From contig NC_063447.1 in assembly GCF_020379485.1 (NCBI RefSeq), forward strand, positions 60,129,452 to 60,193,451: a DNA stretch of 64,000 nucleotides, written 5' to 3'. The notes below the pieces were generated by a model that was not told the DNA's origin, searched no databases, and saw only the letters and a list, made by a program, of their open reading frames with translations. The DNA comes from Brassica napus (Eukaryota; Streptophyta; Magnoliopsida; Brassicales; Brassicaceae). Numbering within the stretch: position 1 is the first letter of the stretch; each line of letters opens with the position of its first letter. The translations under genes and the position numbers were made by a program. This document shows, piece by piece, positions 1 through 13,403 of this stretch.

Positions 1-998
1 ACAACCCTTTCTAGAACCCTTTGGAGGAGCCTTTCTTGGCTTGAGACCACCATCATTGTTTGAAGAAGCAGCTTGGGTTTGTTCAATATACTCTCTCCAT
101 TTGTTTAGAGTCTCAGCTACACTTGTGGCACCTTCTCTTGACTTCCTTTTCCTAAGAGAATCAAAAAGGCACAGAAGCAAAGATTAGTACTTTCCAAGAA
201 ACAATTTTTTCAACCTCATGAATGTAATCAAATCAAAGTAGCTACAAGTAGACCCAAAAGAGAACTCATCACCACGAACAAAAACATAAGAACAGAGCAA
301 ACCCAGAAGCAGAGGATCACTAAGTAGGATTCCTTCGAAACCCAGAGAACCTCATGTCTAGTGCTGTTTCAGGGAAGAAACTTAAAAAAGTTACGATCTT
401 TTCAGCTAAAGTCTTCTCCTTTACAAGACCCATTTTGCACAAACTAGAACAGAGTAAACTCAAAAGCAGCGTATCCCATATCAGTACAGAGGATCACTAA
501 GTAAGATTCTTTCGAAACCCAGAGAACCCCATGTCTAGTGAAGAACATAAGTCTTATTTCAGGTAAGAAACTAAAGAAAGTTACGATCTTTTAAGCTAAA
601 GTCTTCTCCTTTACAAGACCCATTTGCACAAACTAGAACAAGAGTAAACCCAGAAGCAGAGTATCCATAAGGATCACTAAGTAGGTTTCCTTCGAAACCC
701 AAAGAACCTCAGGTAGGAAACTTAAGAAAGTTACGATCTTTTCAGCTAAAGTCATCTCCTTTACAAGGATCCTAACAACAAATGAAGACCCATTTGCACA
801 AACCTCAACCTTTTATATGACGAAAGTTGGAAACTTTAGCTCCAAGTTAACGTTCACAAAGAACCCTAGAAACCCTAATCTGAAAACACCAGCTTCCTTC
901 CACGTACTAGACAAACATGGCGATACACTCAAAAAGAAAAAAAACAACTAAAAGCTATAGAGAATCAAAACAAACCTGATAACAATCTTCGACGGCAT
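1..998 (-). CDS. DREB2C: DREB2C-like AP2/ERF transcription factor, N-terminal part (runs off left edge)
   Basis: Two exons are visible. Exon 1 is 976-998, reads MPSKIVI plus a split Arg codon, and ends at a GT donor. After an 824-bp intron, exon 2 runs from 151 to base 1, ending in frame on a Cys codon. The 58 visible residues carry the RKRKSREG basic start, an ETLNKWREYIEQ segment and the PPKGSRKGC block that precedes the AP2 DNA-binding domain in DREB2 proteins; the AP2 domain lies outside the window. DREB2 proteins bind DRE/CRT promoter elements and activate drought- and heat-responsive genes in the nucleus. The position next to LAC5 fits DREB2C of Arabidopsis better than DREB2A, but the paralogue call is by recollection. 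The phase-2 intron right after the short first exon supports the start. TATA-like and AT-rich sequence lies near 1140-1170. Confidence 0.85.
311..790. repeat. Three tandem copies of a ~177-bp unit inside the DREB2-like intron
   Basis: A unit beginning GGATCACTAAGTA recurs at about 315, 491 and 671. Each copy then carries a TTCGAAACCCA block, AAGTTACGATCTTTT and CTCCTTTACAAG. The third copy is shortened. The whole array is inside the first intron, so splicing should remove it. Confidence 0.8.
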
Positions 999-1139
999 GT
1001 AAGAACTTGAACGAGGAAAGAGAAGAGGAGAGGGTTCCGATTGAACTTGCGTCGGAAGCAATCCGGAGAGGGAGAAAAATAGAGTAACGAGTAGTTTCCT
1101 CTTGTCGTAGCAAAGAAGACGATTTGTTTCTGTAAATTA

Positions 1140-2090
1140 TGGAAAAGCGCTCTATTTATTATTTATTTGTCTGATATTTCAGATATTTCGGTGCTGACGT
1201 GTCGCTCGAACTTTCCCGATTCTGATTCCGGCTTATCCAGCCCTTTCTTTTTGCTTTGGGCCTAAGTCTTGTTTTGTACGTAGTTACTATTTTACCCTCA
1301 GAGTTTCTATTTATGCCACTCTTTGGATATGTATGCTTTGACTAATCAAAAGATTTAAGTCAATGTTTTCTTTTTAAAATCAGGGAGCTATGCATGGGCT
1401 TAAGTCCACAGTTTTGATGTCCAAGTATTGATTACTCTTTAAAAAAATAAATAAGTATGGATTATCGTTTCTTTTGGCTCGCAACTATGGATTAGTGTTT
1501 CATTAATTAATTTATTAAGTACCACTATCTTATATTTTTTTTAAATCCATAGTTTGACTGACAACTATGGGATTATAACGTTACAAGTTTAGAGAACATT
1601 ATATCTTATAGATTTTGTCCCACATAAACTTAATTTTCTGAATGCACGACCCCAAACTATCAAACTTTAATAGTTTGAATAACTAGAACGTTAAAATACA
1701 CTCTCAATGGTTTAATAAGGTAAAGACTAAAGAGACATTCTCAACTCTTTAGCAAAAGACGAATCTCTTTATGGAAATGTATTTTTATTATTACTTTATT
1801 TATATCATGCATGTATGTGTAATTATTATATGCTAACATATAAACATATGTGCAGCTTATGGTTTTCAACGTAACTATGTAAAAATATTTTATTTATGAA
1901 GCAAAAAATAGAGCAGTGTACAAAAATAAAAAAAATTATTATATTAATAATTTATTTTATTTTACTTTGAAATAAAATATTGAGTGAAATTAGAAATCCC
2001 TAAAGTTCCTCTAGGCGTACGTTAAAGTCCCTGTGTTGAATAATTCCATGCATCCGAGTATATATGGACATTTCACTAATGAGTTGTTTA
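1140..2090. other. Promoter and spacer upstream of the DREB2-like gene; no gene seen
   Basis: AT-rich non-coding DNA. A GGGCCTA (TCP/site II-like) motif lies near 1257-1264 and could belong to the DREB2-like promoter. I see no conserved coding segment or structured RNA. Confidence 0.5.
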
Positions 2091-2092
2091 CG

Positions 2093-3890
2093 CTGAGAGA
2101 CACATTGTGTCTTTTGTTCACTCTTAAAGACACTTTGTGGTTATAACACACAAAGTTGGGACAGGTGTCTTTGTTGCTGCCCAAAAAACCCTTGGCTTAT
2201 AAACAAACGTGAATGGGAAGAGCATGTTCCCTTTAAGGAACCAAACCAGATCACAAATCTCGTTGGAATAAATGAAACAAGGAAAAAAGTAAAAGCAGTT
2301 GTCTTGGTTTGAGTGTTTCTATCCTGTCCGTCAGATCATTTTTTTTAAAAACGATCTAATGGCTCAGAAAAGCCTTATTGTTTTGGCTTGTAATTAATAG
2401 CTACCGTAATAAATGCGTCTTCTTCGACAACTCTTTGCTTTGGGTTTGAGATTAGGTGAGTGAAGTGTCATGGATAACATGGTTGTGGTTGTAAATGTTT
2501 TGGTTTGCTTAAGCTTTGTTTTGCGTGGACAATATGATTATAGTTGTGGTAGGTGCTACTTTGAAGCCAGGGGTTATGTGGGTGAAGTGTCATGGATGAA
2601 GTGTCATGGATGACAAGGTTGTGGTTGGATGACAGGGTTATGGTTGAAGGACATGGTTGTGGTTGGATGACTGTGGTTGAGGCAAGGGGTTTGAGATTAG
2701 GTGGGTGAAGTGTCATGGATGACAGAGTTGTGGTTGTAGATGTTTTGGTTTGCTTAAGCTTTGTTTTGCGTGGACGACATGATTATGGTTGTGGTAGGTG
2801 CTACTTTGAGGCCAGGGGTGCTACTTTGAGGCCAGGGGTTTGAGATTAGGTGGGTGAAGTGTCATGGATGATAGGGTTGTGGTTGTAGATGTTTTGGTTT
2901 GCTTAAGCTTTGTTTTGCGTGGACGACATGATTATGGTTGCGTGGACGACATGATTATGGTTGTGGTAGGTGCTACTTTGAGGCCAAGGTTGTGGTTGTA
3001 GATGTTTTGGTTTGCTTAAGCTTTGTTTTGCGTGGACGACATGATTATGGTTTTGGTTGTGGTAGGTGGGTGAAGTGTCATGGATGACAGGGTTGTGGTT
3101 GTAGATGGTTTGCTTAAGCTTTGTTTTGCGTGGACGACATGATTTGGTTGTGGTAGGTGCTAGTCATTTGAATGTAGGGGCTACTTTGAGGCCAATGTTA
3201 GGATGGACGTGGTTAGCATAACAATATTGTGGGTTGTGTTTTGTTGTGGACCTGTTTGTTTAGGGTGTGTATGTCGTAAAAGTGTTGTTGTGGTTAAGTG
3301 GGTGTGGTTAGTGTGACATGTATGAAACGCTCGCACCGCAAGTATGAGTCTTTTCTGGGCCGAGAAACGTAAAAATCTCAAGAACTTCTGAGACGATGAT
3401 ATGGTGAAACAGAGATGCAAATCCGGAGTGGAGAGACAGGAAATCAAAGAGACAAGGGTTTGGGGAGGTTTGATTTGGACCGGAACGCTAAAGAACTTCT
3501 GGGGCGACAAGCAGAAGGCGAGACGATGATATGGTGAAACAGAGAGGGGGATTCAGAGAGGAGAATCAGAAAATCGAAGAGAGAAGGGTTGGGGGAGGTC
3601 TGATTTGAATTCAATTTCAGATCATCTTTCTGGATCGAGGAGAAGACGCCGGAGCATGAGGTTAGGGTTCATCTAGGGTTGAAGAAGATAAATCAAAAAT
3701 GTGAAAAGGGAAAAAATAAAAGTAGTTGTGGGTTGTAAAAAGTAAAAGAAAAGGAAGCAAGATGTTTTTGGTTAACTAGATTGATCTGGTTGGATTGGGT
3801 GGGTTTTACAAACTAAATAAACATGTCTTTAGTTGAGGGTTATATTAGTAAAGAGAGCATGAGAAAGTGTATTGTAGCACAATGTGTCTT
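2093..3890. mobile_element. Probable decayed DNA transposon with inverted ends
   Basis: The word AGACACATTGTG near the left end (about 2096) occurs inverted near the right end (about 3874-3890). Between them lie a degenerate tandem-repeat block and two copies of an approximately 130-bp GA-rich unit (about 3385-3510 and 3520-3605). No transposase can be read and I could not find a clean target duplication, so family and exact ends are uncertain. Confidence 0.4.
2455..3180. repeat. Degenerate minisatellite
   Basis: A core containing TTTGCTTAAGCTTTGTTTTG starts at 2504, 2749, 2898, 3011 and 3109. The spacing between copies varies from 98 to 245 bp. Linking words such as GTGAAGTGTCATGGATGA and GTGGTAGGTGCTACTTTGA recur between them. 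Reading frames on the minus strand here are by-products of the repeats. Confidence 0.75.
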
Positions 3891-3894
3891 TGAG

Positions 3895-4948
3895 TGAAAT
3901 TGATAACACAGATGGTAAAAATTTCTTCACTAATTCGTAACGAGATATATTCTGATAAAAAGTACACACAATTTTATGTGCAGCATGATTGCGTGGTGCG
4001 CATACACATTCCGCCGGTCAACCATAATTTTATGTGCTCCACATCCCCGAATGACAAAAAATGTTTAATTAGTATTTTTTTTCGCACTTATCTTAATTTT
4101 TCGTTAAGCAGCTTTTTGTCTTCATAAAAGTGACAATTGGAGTTTTTCCAAAAATATTATACGTACGTAGTTTCCTTTTGTGTGTGTGTGTGTAAAATGA
4201 GTAATTTCCTAGCTACTCAATAATCCGATAAATTAATGATGGCAACATGTGTAAGAATGATTATATTTGTTAGTGTGTTATCTTTTCCCACTGTTTACTC
4301 AAAAATCAACAAAGTCATGACAACTTTTTTTTCTTCTATTGATGTCGAAACCATGATTCATCCGCGTCGGAAATCACTTTGTGTTGCTCAACTAACAACT
4401 TAGAGCTCCACGCCACTTTTTCTTAGTTCCATTTTCATTTCACTTATCAAATACGAGGTACGTAGTTGATTCAATTAGTTCATATTAAGAAGACATTGAA
4501 ACGAAAACGAAAGTAGGCTACCGAATTTTTATCTTTTAGAACATCAATATTCAGCAATTGGTTGAACCCTCGATTTGTCTATATCACGCCAAGAAGTCTT
4601 TTGTGATAACTCAATCTCCAGACTTATGTATGGAAACAAATATAATTTGAGCTCAACAACCATTTCACTCAATAAATTCATTCCCTTGGTAAAACAATTT
4701 TTGTTCGAAAGATGGAATGAATGATTCAACTAACCATAAAGACAAAAAAACACTAATAATCAACTTTCATGATGATAATCTTAGCATTGATTAGGTACTA
4801 TAATCTCAAAGAATACATCAATAATCGAGAAAAATAAAGCTACTCAGGAGTAGACCAAGTGTATCTATAACCAAAAAAGGAACAACAATTGAAAATGAAA
4901 TGAAAACTATTATGTGTTTATGCTACAAAAGGAAGCTTGAGCTCCTAA
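3895..4948. other. Spacer and probable 3' UTR of the laccase gene
   Basis: AT-rich sequence with a short TG dinucleotide run at about 4180-4193. The last 150-200 bp before 4949 probably belong to the laccase 3' UTR. No coding segment is recognisable. Confidence 0.45.
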
Positions 4949-7228
4949 TTAACACACTGGCAAATCAGCCGGAGGCTCTTCCATTGTCTCTAATAGTCCA
5001 CTCCCGTTCTCAACCAAGAAAGCCATGGCTAGTCCCCAAGATATATGTGCATCTAGATGACAATGCATTATCCAAACCCCTGTTTCAATCATTTGCACAC
5101 ACACAATTAATTTCATTAATCATGTTGAATAATTACTCTTAACATATAATTTAAACTAGTATTATTTTGGTAAATTAATGTTTGTATACCAGGGTTATCT
5201 GCCACGAATCTGATGACGGCCCAGCCATTAACAGGTACACCAACGGTGTTTCTAAGAGGTGGATCTTCAAGGTTGAATTTCGCGGTATCTTTCTTGGGGT
5301 TGAAGTTACCGAAACCCTCAGCAACAATGTAGAAATCATAGCCGTGTAGATGAATAGGATGGTTCTCAGGAGTTACTATACCAGTGTCCTGAAGAACAAT
5401 CTGAACCCTTGATCCATACTTGAGCTTGTATAGCTTAGTCCCTCTCACAGGTTGATATAAAGATCGACTTATGTTGCTACCGGTGTAATCAAATTTCACC
5501 GGTGGCCTCGCCGGAAAATCGGTTGTGAAGACTCCGGGAATACTATGGTGGTGAGCTTGAAGGAGAGAGTAGTTACTAGGTAGAGCAAACGAAACATTGT
5601 TCATAGATGCAGTGAAGCGTGTGCCGTTAGGACCTTGGCATCTTCTTGACCTAAAATTCTTAGGACAGTTGTTGAGACCAAGTCCGATGGTTATAAAGAG
5701 ATTCTCGTCGAGTTCTGGCGGGACCTCGGCACGTTTTAGTGACCGGAAGCTTTGGCTGAAGCGAGTGGCTGTGTTTGTGTCGTTGTAGGCAGGAAGGAGA
5801 GGCATGATGGGTTTAGCGCCGCCGCAGCAAGGTGCGGATTTGTATTGGAGGATTGCGGTTGTGGTTGTGTTGCCAAACGGTGCGTTTTGGGCGCTTTGGT
5901 AAGCTCTTGCGGCCATGTAATAGTGGTTTGGTGGTTGGTCACCGGTTATGAGGACGTCGGTGGTTTGGCCAGGGCCGAGAACAATGGCGTTGGTGGTGAA
6001 GGGTTTTAGGTAAGACGCGTCAGCTCCGACTACGGTGAACTTGTGGTTAGCCACCGTGAAAAATAGCGGTTGGTTAAGTGCCGCATTTATTACACGTAGT
6101 AGTATGGTCTCACCAACACTTATGGGTACTATTGTCGTATCTGCATAAGAAAAATATTATTAAAACTACTAGTATATACTTATCTGGGTCTTTTTCTTAG
6201 AAATATACTTGAATAAAATAGATAAAATTCAGTTATGACAGTTGGGAAAAAATAACGTATGAATTTGGATCTTTTTCTTTACTTTAGTCATAGAGATAAT
6301 TAAAATTAATTTGAAGTAAGAAAAGGAGTAAGACCTTGAGAAGAGCATTTATAGAGATCACCAGGTTGACCATTGATGGTGTAAGCGTCGGAGATATTTG
6401 GAGCAGCTCCGGTTCGTGTAGCTTCTCTCAACACATCAACCGGATTACCGTCCCACCACTCACCTTAAAAAAATATTTACAAAAATAAAAATTATTATTA
6501 TTATTTATTTTTTTTAAGCATGCATGATTATGAATTAAATTTTACCGAGAAGGAGTGGGACGTTGCGGTGAGGGTTTGGGAATGGGTAAGACGAACCAGC
6601 CGGAGGAAGGATAAGAAGTGAACCGTAGACTGTGGCTCTAAGCCACGAACTATGAGCATGCCACCAGAGTGTACCTTCTTGTCCTTGAATTGTAAACCGG
6701 TACGTGTAGCTTGATCCCGGTCTGATCGGACATTGAGTCACAAATTCTGGTCCGTCAGCCCAACCGGTTCTCATTTGTCTCACACCGTGCCTGCATCCAC
6801 GCGTTTCAGTATCAGTAAACCAACGGCGCATTTATAAACGGTACGTTTGTTTGGTTTAATCGTATTTTTACCAGTGGATTGTGACGTTGTACCGGGCCCG
6901 GTTAATGACTTTGACAACGAGAGTGTCACCGTTATTGATTACAAGTTGTGGACCGGGAAACATTCCGTTCACCGTAATGCTGTTGTGTGTTTCACATAGT
7001 CTCTTCACCTTCGTTGCTTGTATCTGCATATATAACATGATTATATATATGTGTGTAAGCATACATCTCATTTACATAATTACATTATAAATTTAAAACG
7101 TTTGAACAACTGAAATGGGACCGTACGATGAACTCGTGGTGGTGTGCTCTGTTGGCTTCTGCCATGGAAGTGAAGAGAAGAAGGACCGCGAAAGATATGA
7201 AACAGAAGAAGCTCTTGATGATCTCCAT
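4949..7228 (-). CDS. LAC5: Laccase, LAC5 type (multicopper oxidase)
   Basis: Six exons: 7127-7228, 6872-7023, 6546-6790, 6335-6463, 5190-6140 and 4949-5079. They join in frame to 569 residues with GT-AG introns at the positions usual for plant laccases (152-, 245- and 129-bp internal exons). Residues 1 to about 24 are a hydrophobic secretion signal. The four copper-ligand blocks are present: [33 protein letters not shown] and HCHLDAH in the last exon, followed by a PVC-type C terminus. Laccases (EC 1.10.3.2) oxidise phenolics in the cell wall with reduction of O2 to water and contribute to lignin or flavonoid polymerisation. The sequence follows Arabidopsis LAC5 almost residue for residue. 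No lesion was found, so it is probably functional. Many predicted N-glycosylation sites (for example NVSF, NYS, NIS) agree with secretion. Confidence 0.95.
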
Positions 7229-7339
7229 TGATGAGAGTCTTATAAACTTCTGTTACACCCAGTGGTTTAGAGATATGAAGTGTATGAAAGAAGAGATAAT
7301 GCACGTTGTGATGGGAATCAGAATGGAGTTATATAGGGA

Positions 7340-8186
7340 GACAAATGCAATAAATTTTTAAACTTTTTGGAAGTTTATTGTATTTTTTGTAGATTAATTG
7401 AATTTATGTTTTAAAAATGTTGTTATGCGGTTGGAGAATTTGGTTTTGATTTAATCGAAGGCCAAAACTTGGTTCAACACTAGGAGAGTAGTTGCACCCA
7501 CTGGGGCCCTAGGAAAAAAAATGACCGAGTTAAGAAAAATTGGAAAGGTGATTACGTCTCTTGAATTCTTGCTTAACACGCTTTTTCTATTGACTTTGGA
7601 TGTAATATACCATAATTGCTACGAACATAGTATAAACGCATTATATTAATAGATTAATGTTTTGGAGCCTATTAAATGGATCGTTATATTTGGAGATGTG
7701 TACAATAGGTTGCCAACAAAATCTGAGTATGTAATGTTGTGAACTTTATCTAAAGATCAAACTTAACAGGCTTACGCAATTAACCTGCATGCACTGAAAC
7801 ATTTTGCTTTTGAATAACGTCGCTGCAAATTAAAATGTTTTTTTATGTAATATTGATCCTAAAACAAAATAAAGAAGGAAGCCGCGTATAAATAGAATTT
7901 GGAAGTACGTAGTACTTTTTTTTCCTTATATGGTCACCTACATCCAACGATATAATACCTAAACAAAGACGAATTAAGCTGTTTCCAAGACATACTGTAT
8001 TTTATACACTTTTTGTCATTTCAAAATTTTGTTATAGAAGTCTTTGACATTCTTTTGATCTAATTAAATAGAGTAGATAGGTTAAAGATAGTGTTTAAGG
8101 TTATGTTTGTTGAGAAGCTTATAGTTTTAGTTCAAATTCAAAATCTGAAACAAGGAGGGGCTGAGTCACAGCAAGATTGCATCAAA
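7340..8186. other. Laccase upstream region; no other gene seen
   Basis: AT-rich sequence immediately upstream of the laccase start codon, presumably its promoter. No conserved gene, RNA or delimited transposon is recognised. Confidence 0.45.
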
Positions 8187-9315
8187 TCCCCTATATATTA
8201 ATTGATAAACATTAAAAAAATTGTAACCTCAAGTTTGTATTAATTAAAAAAAAATCTTGTTTAGGTGTCATTTAATTAGAATGTCAATTTTGTTTACGTG
8301 ACGATTTGAGAATCAATTGAGATATTTGTTAGTCCAAAATTAAATTGCTAGAAAATGTTATATTATATAGTATGTTCATTATGAATTATTTATTTATCAA
8401 ATTGAAATTTATTATATATTATTTCCTTAAATAAAACCTACGGAATTACCTAATATGACTAAGATATATATGACAATTAATGATTTTAAATAATAAAGAT
8501 TTTCTACCAATTTAATTATTTTTAATCATTTTTGTTTAATTATTTATTATTAAAATAAATTACACAATTACATTAATCATATAATAAAAATTTAGATTTT
8601 TTTTGTATATGCTGTATTTTGAATTTTTCAAAACGAGTATAAATTGTTAAAAGTGGTAAAAATCTCACATAATTTTTTGTGATCAAAGTTTAATTTTTTT
8701 CTATAATAAGATACAATGATTATAAAATCATATGAATACATAATTTTATTTAATATGTGTTTATGTTAATATATATTTCATATGGTTTAAATTAAATTAT
8801 ACATCATATGAAAATACATACTTATATATTAATATTTACATTGAACATATATTGAAAAGTTAATATTTTAATTTTGAAATCTTCATTGTTTTTTTTAAAA
8901 ATGATTATAAATTATTGAAACCAGTAAACATTCCACATTAAAAAAAATTCGTTAGTGTTAAATTTTGTTACACAAATATGCAAAGAATCATATAATCATA
9001 TGAGTAGAAACCTCATTTAATAAATATTCATATTATAAGTATACTATATGTTTATGTTAAAATCATTTAAATTTAATTATACATCATATGCGATATATAA
9101 GATTAATTATTTTGATTTATTTACCCTAAAATTGCAAATAAATATGAGCGGTCGTTTGATTTATATGTGTACACTAATTTATTACATATAATAGTAACTG
9201 ATTTTTTAGTTATTTGATATATAATTGTTATTTTATTATTTCATAATATGCAAAAATAAATAAAAGTAATAAATATAAAATATTTCTTCTGCACAAGGTG
9301 CGAATCTTAGTCTAA
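8187..9315 (+). mobile_element. Non-autonomous Helitron
   Basis: The left end reads TCCCCTATATATTAATTGA after an A, matching the usual 5' TC terminus of Brassicaceae Helitrons. The right end has a small hairpin GCACAAGGTGC followed by an AATCTTAGTCTAA tail, close to the CTRR 3' terminus. The interior is very AT-rich with no ORF. The last few bases have drifted, so the right boundary is approximate. Confidence 0.6.
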
Positions 9316-12300
9316 GTATATATCTCTTTAATAATTTTAAATCTTAAATATTTTTTAAATTTCATGCCAAAACAAAAGGACGAAATGAGAATAAACTCAA
9401 AAATTAATATTTATATCGAGCAATAATGAAAATTAAAAAAAAATGACAAACAAAAATGAAGATAGATAGTATTGGCACGTGAACGTAAACTTCTCATAAC
9501 CATAATTAACTTTTAAATTGGTAAATAATGATATAACACCAAGATGACATAGTTTTATTGTAACCAAATAGTAGGCCTGAGATTTTTTGGCCTAAACGTT
9601 TGGTTCTTATGCAATAAATGATTTTTTGACCTAAAATATTTTTAAAAATGAAATCAGCTCATCAGTAAACAAATTATGTAATTAACAAAAAAATATTAAT
9701 TCAATCAAGAATATAAATTTTATTTTTCGTACGATATTTCTTAAATAACTTTAGCAATTTCTTATCCTAGTATAGAAGTAGTAAAGAAAATATGAATCAT
9801 GTTCTTTATCTACTCGTTTGACTTATTTTGTCTATTGTAAGTTAGTTTTATATCATGGTACATAGTATGCGAATGTTATACAATTCTCAAGACAAATAAG
9901 TATTTGGGTAAATGTTGAGAAACATTCCCATTTATATCATGATACATAAAAGAAATATATAATAAGAAATTACAATGAGTTATAATTCAACCGTAACATA
10001 ATTGCGTTAAAAGTTTTATATTATTATTATAACCAAAAATAAAATTGTTATTAAATTGAAAACCAAAAAAAATGTCTTCAAGCTTAAGTAAAGATGATTA
10101 TTGTTTTTTGTTAATGTTCAAAAGAAAAAATATTTTGAGGTTTTACCAAAAAAAAAATTTGAGGTAAACAAAATGATTTGTCTAACTGCCTATTAAACCA
10201 CTTGTTTTTAAAACACTATATTCCTGTCTTATCAACAATACCTTTTCTTAACCGATTCTAGCTAGTTCTACACGTATATGTTTTGTTGTAAAGAGTTTCC
10301 TTTTATTTTTAACAAAAGCGACTCTAAATTTTTAGTGCATATATAAATACCATCTAATGCAGTTTTTATATGATTTTTTTGTAAGGACTCCTTTTTTGGT
10401 AATGTTGTATGGACTCATTTATTAGAGCATACTGGAGATTTTATCAGAAATATATTGTTTTTCATGAATACTTTTGAATGGATTTATTAGAGCATACTTG
10501 AGATCATATCAAAAGCATAATTTTTCAAAACCAAAATGTGTTTGTTTACATTTATATGTAAAAGAGAAGAAAATATTTTTTCTTCTCAGCAAACATCATT
10601 CTACAAATTATAAAGAATGTATAGCGATCTTTAGTAATGGTATAGTTCTAGTAATTTGATCGTGTTGTGTTGAAACTATTCTTTAATTATTTCGATGTTT
10701 CTCTTTGGTTTATGCAAACCACGCATGGTTGTTATATTACACGCACGATGAGTCTAAATTTCGGTTAAATATATCTATCGAATTACAATAAACAAAGAAA
10801 AAAAAACCAGTTTAGCATGTTTTCAAGAAATTTGCATTTTGTGATAACTTTATCTTAAAAGAATTAAAGACTACTTGATTTTGAACAGACAAAACTGTGT
10901 ATCGTTACGTAAATATCTTTGACAATAACAATCCGATCGAAAGGTAACAAATAGAAAAAGTAAACATAATGTTGCTGAGAAAGGAAGAAGTAACACGAGA
11001 AAAATATTGGAGACATTGATTGGTGAACAATAAATTAGTAATTGTGTTTGGTGGAGTTAGTTAGTATTCTCTTCTTTGGTATCTTTAACCTCGATGTGCT
11101 AGATCTTTGAAAATGACATCACATGTTGTTAACAGAGTGAAACTGACCTTTCATCTGTAATTAAGTTCCATGTCAACCGGGTTTATTTGTCTTGATTTTG
11201 TGTTTTTCTGATTAAACCATTTTTCAAAACAGAAGAAGAGTTTTTATTAGTACACAAAAAATATCGTATCTTTTCCAACTATATCATTTGAGAAGCTAAC
11301 AAAAAGGACACATATTTAATTTAATTATTGTTCTAACTTCTCAGAAGAACTTAAAGATCTTTATGTTCTTTGAAATGAAATTTAAAATTGATAATAGATG
11401 ATAGCATACATGAACACTTTTGAATATGTCTTGATTAATTGTACTAATAGCATGAAAGCTGGTTTGATATTTGGTTTCTTTAAAATCTCAACTTCATTAG
11501 TCAAAAGTGGGTACGAAGCACGAACCCTGACTATGTTCACATTTTTGGGTCGAATAATCTAACCTCTCGTTACAAGTGGGATGATATTCTTTGAAAAAAA
11601 AGATTTCAACAGAACTCATTCCACGAGTAATATATATCATGTAGCGAAGACTAAGAAAACAGGTTACCTATAAGATATATCCAAGGAAGAATCAACTCAG
11701 TGACTTGGACCCCAAAAAGAAAAACAGTTCAGGAGAGGTGACCTAAAATTATTCAGATATTCAGTTTGTTTTTGGTAGCCGAGTGTTTTAGACTGAGCCC
11801 CAAACAAAACCTCAAACCTGTGACTTATATGTATCTCAGATTGGCCAAACATGTAAATCTAGTGAATCAATTTTTGGCTTGGGCATACATTTGATTACTC
11901 ACAAGAAAGTTACCTTGTGGAAGAATCAAATAGTGGATTGGTTAGTGATACGAGCCTTCGGAACTGCCCTAAGCGATTAAAAATAAAATGCCTACATTTA
12001 ATTACAAAATGTTACTATAGTTAGTACATATAGTAGAAATAAATAAAACTAATCAACTAAACAAAACATTAGTCTTTACTTTTTCAAAGAAAAGTTAAAC
12101 TTTAAAATTTCAATCGATTAACCAATTCTATTAAAATAAAAAATATGTCTTTAATATTTTATATGAATGTTCTTAAATAAGTATAAAATAGTCAAATCAT
12201 ACAATCTTTTATATGATATGACCAGTTTTTATTTATTATATTACATTTAAAATTATTATATACAATTTTGGTTTCTTAAGTATGAAAACTATAATTTTAT

Positions 12301-12772
12301 AATATACTCTTGTTTTCTTTATTCTAATTATCATAAAAAATTCTTTAAACATTTCATTTCATTTGTATTCTTATTAATTGAATAGAGAAAACTAAAAAAA
12401 TACCCCTTATTGTTCTGAGAAAATTGGATGCCTTAAGCCAATGCTTCAAATTTTTACATTGAGCACGGCTCTGAATTTATGACTAGTTACAATATTTACA
12501 GACCTAAATCGTTGAAGAACAAATATATAGTAACATTTAACTACTTCTCTGCTTGGTTTCGAATTAAAATTTGATCATACAGTTGTCAGTCATACATGTA
12601 TTTTTTTTTTTTTTTTTTAAGTTTGTCATGGCTGCTAAGTACGAAATTTTCAAGATACGAGGAATGAAAACTTTCTTTCAATGCTGTCTTTGTAATGCTC
12701 TCAAATCAAATAACATACTATTTTCTTGCCGATGCTGATCGAGTATTGGAAATGGACAATAGAAGCAATACT

Positions 12773-12811
<39 letters not shown>

Positions 12812-13403
12812 GAGAATCTTTGAACAGGAGTTGGAACAGGAAAACATTGTATTCGGCAAAACTGGATTCGCTTCTCTACAATACTTGTATCTGGTTTCCA
12901 AAACTTGTTACTTGCTAGAGACGAAACAAGCAACTCTTCATAGGTTTTATCAGTTAATAGCCGTTTAAATGCTTGTCCAGTAACATAAAACCATACCGAA
13001 TGTATTAGAATGTATCAGTTTCAGAGTAAATTAGTTACCTGAAGTCCCTCAACTCACATAATCAATCAGTCCTAAGGACGCTTAACTAATGTGCTGAGTG
13101 AAATTCACACCAGTGTATGAGAACTCGACGATGAAAGCAAGAGACAATAAGACAGAACAAGATCACCTAACAAGTATGAGTACACAATGCAGCAATTTCG
13201 AATCTACAATCTCCCATTCTCTTCCTCATCTCCAATCTAAACTCTTTTCACTTAAAAACAATCTTTATCTGTAAAAAGCTTTCTAAATGCAAAAGAACTC
13301 AAACAACAACCGAGTTTCAAATTGATATAAAGGTTACATCTTTAGATCGAATCTACACTCAAAACCCTAAACCCATAAACAGAGTTTACAACTATGAACG
13401 AAC
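9316..13403. other. Long AT-rich intergenic region
   Basis: About 4 kb without a recognisable gene. It contains a poly(T) run at 12600-12618 and probable PRA1 3' UTR from about 13100 to 13403. I saw no coherent transposon ends or conserved protein segment. Confidence 0.4.
12773..12812. repeat. Compound microsatellite (CT)n-(TA)n
   Basis: A run of CT repeats followed directly by a run of TA repeats. It creates overlapping short spurious frames on both strands. Confidence 0.85.

Noticed and set aside
2468..3510. Minus-strand open frames rich in His, Pro and Ser
   Set aside because: They arise from the degenerate minisatellite and have no start context, domain or homologue I know.
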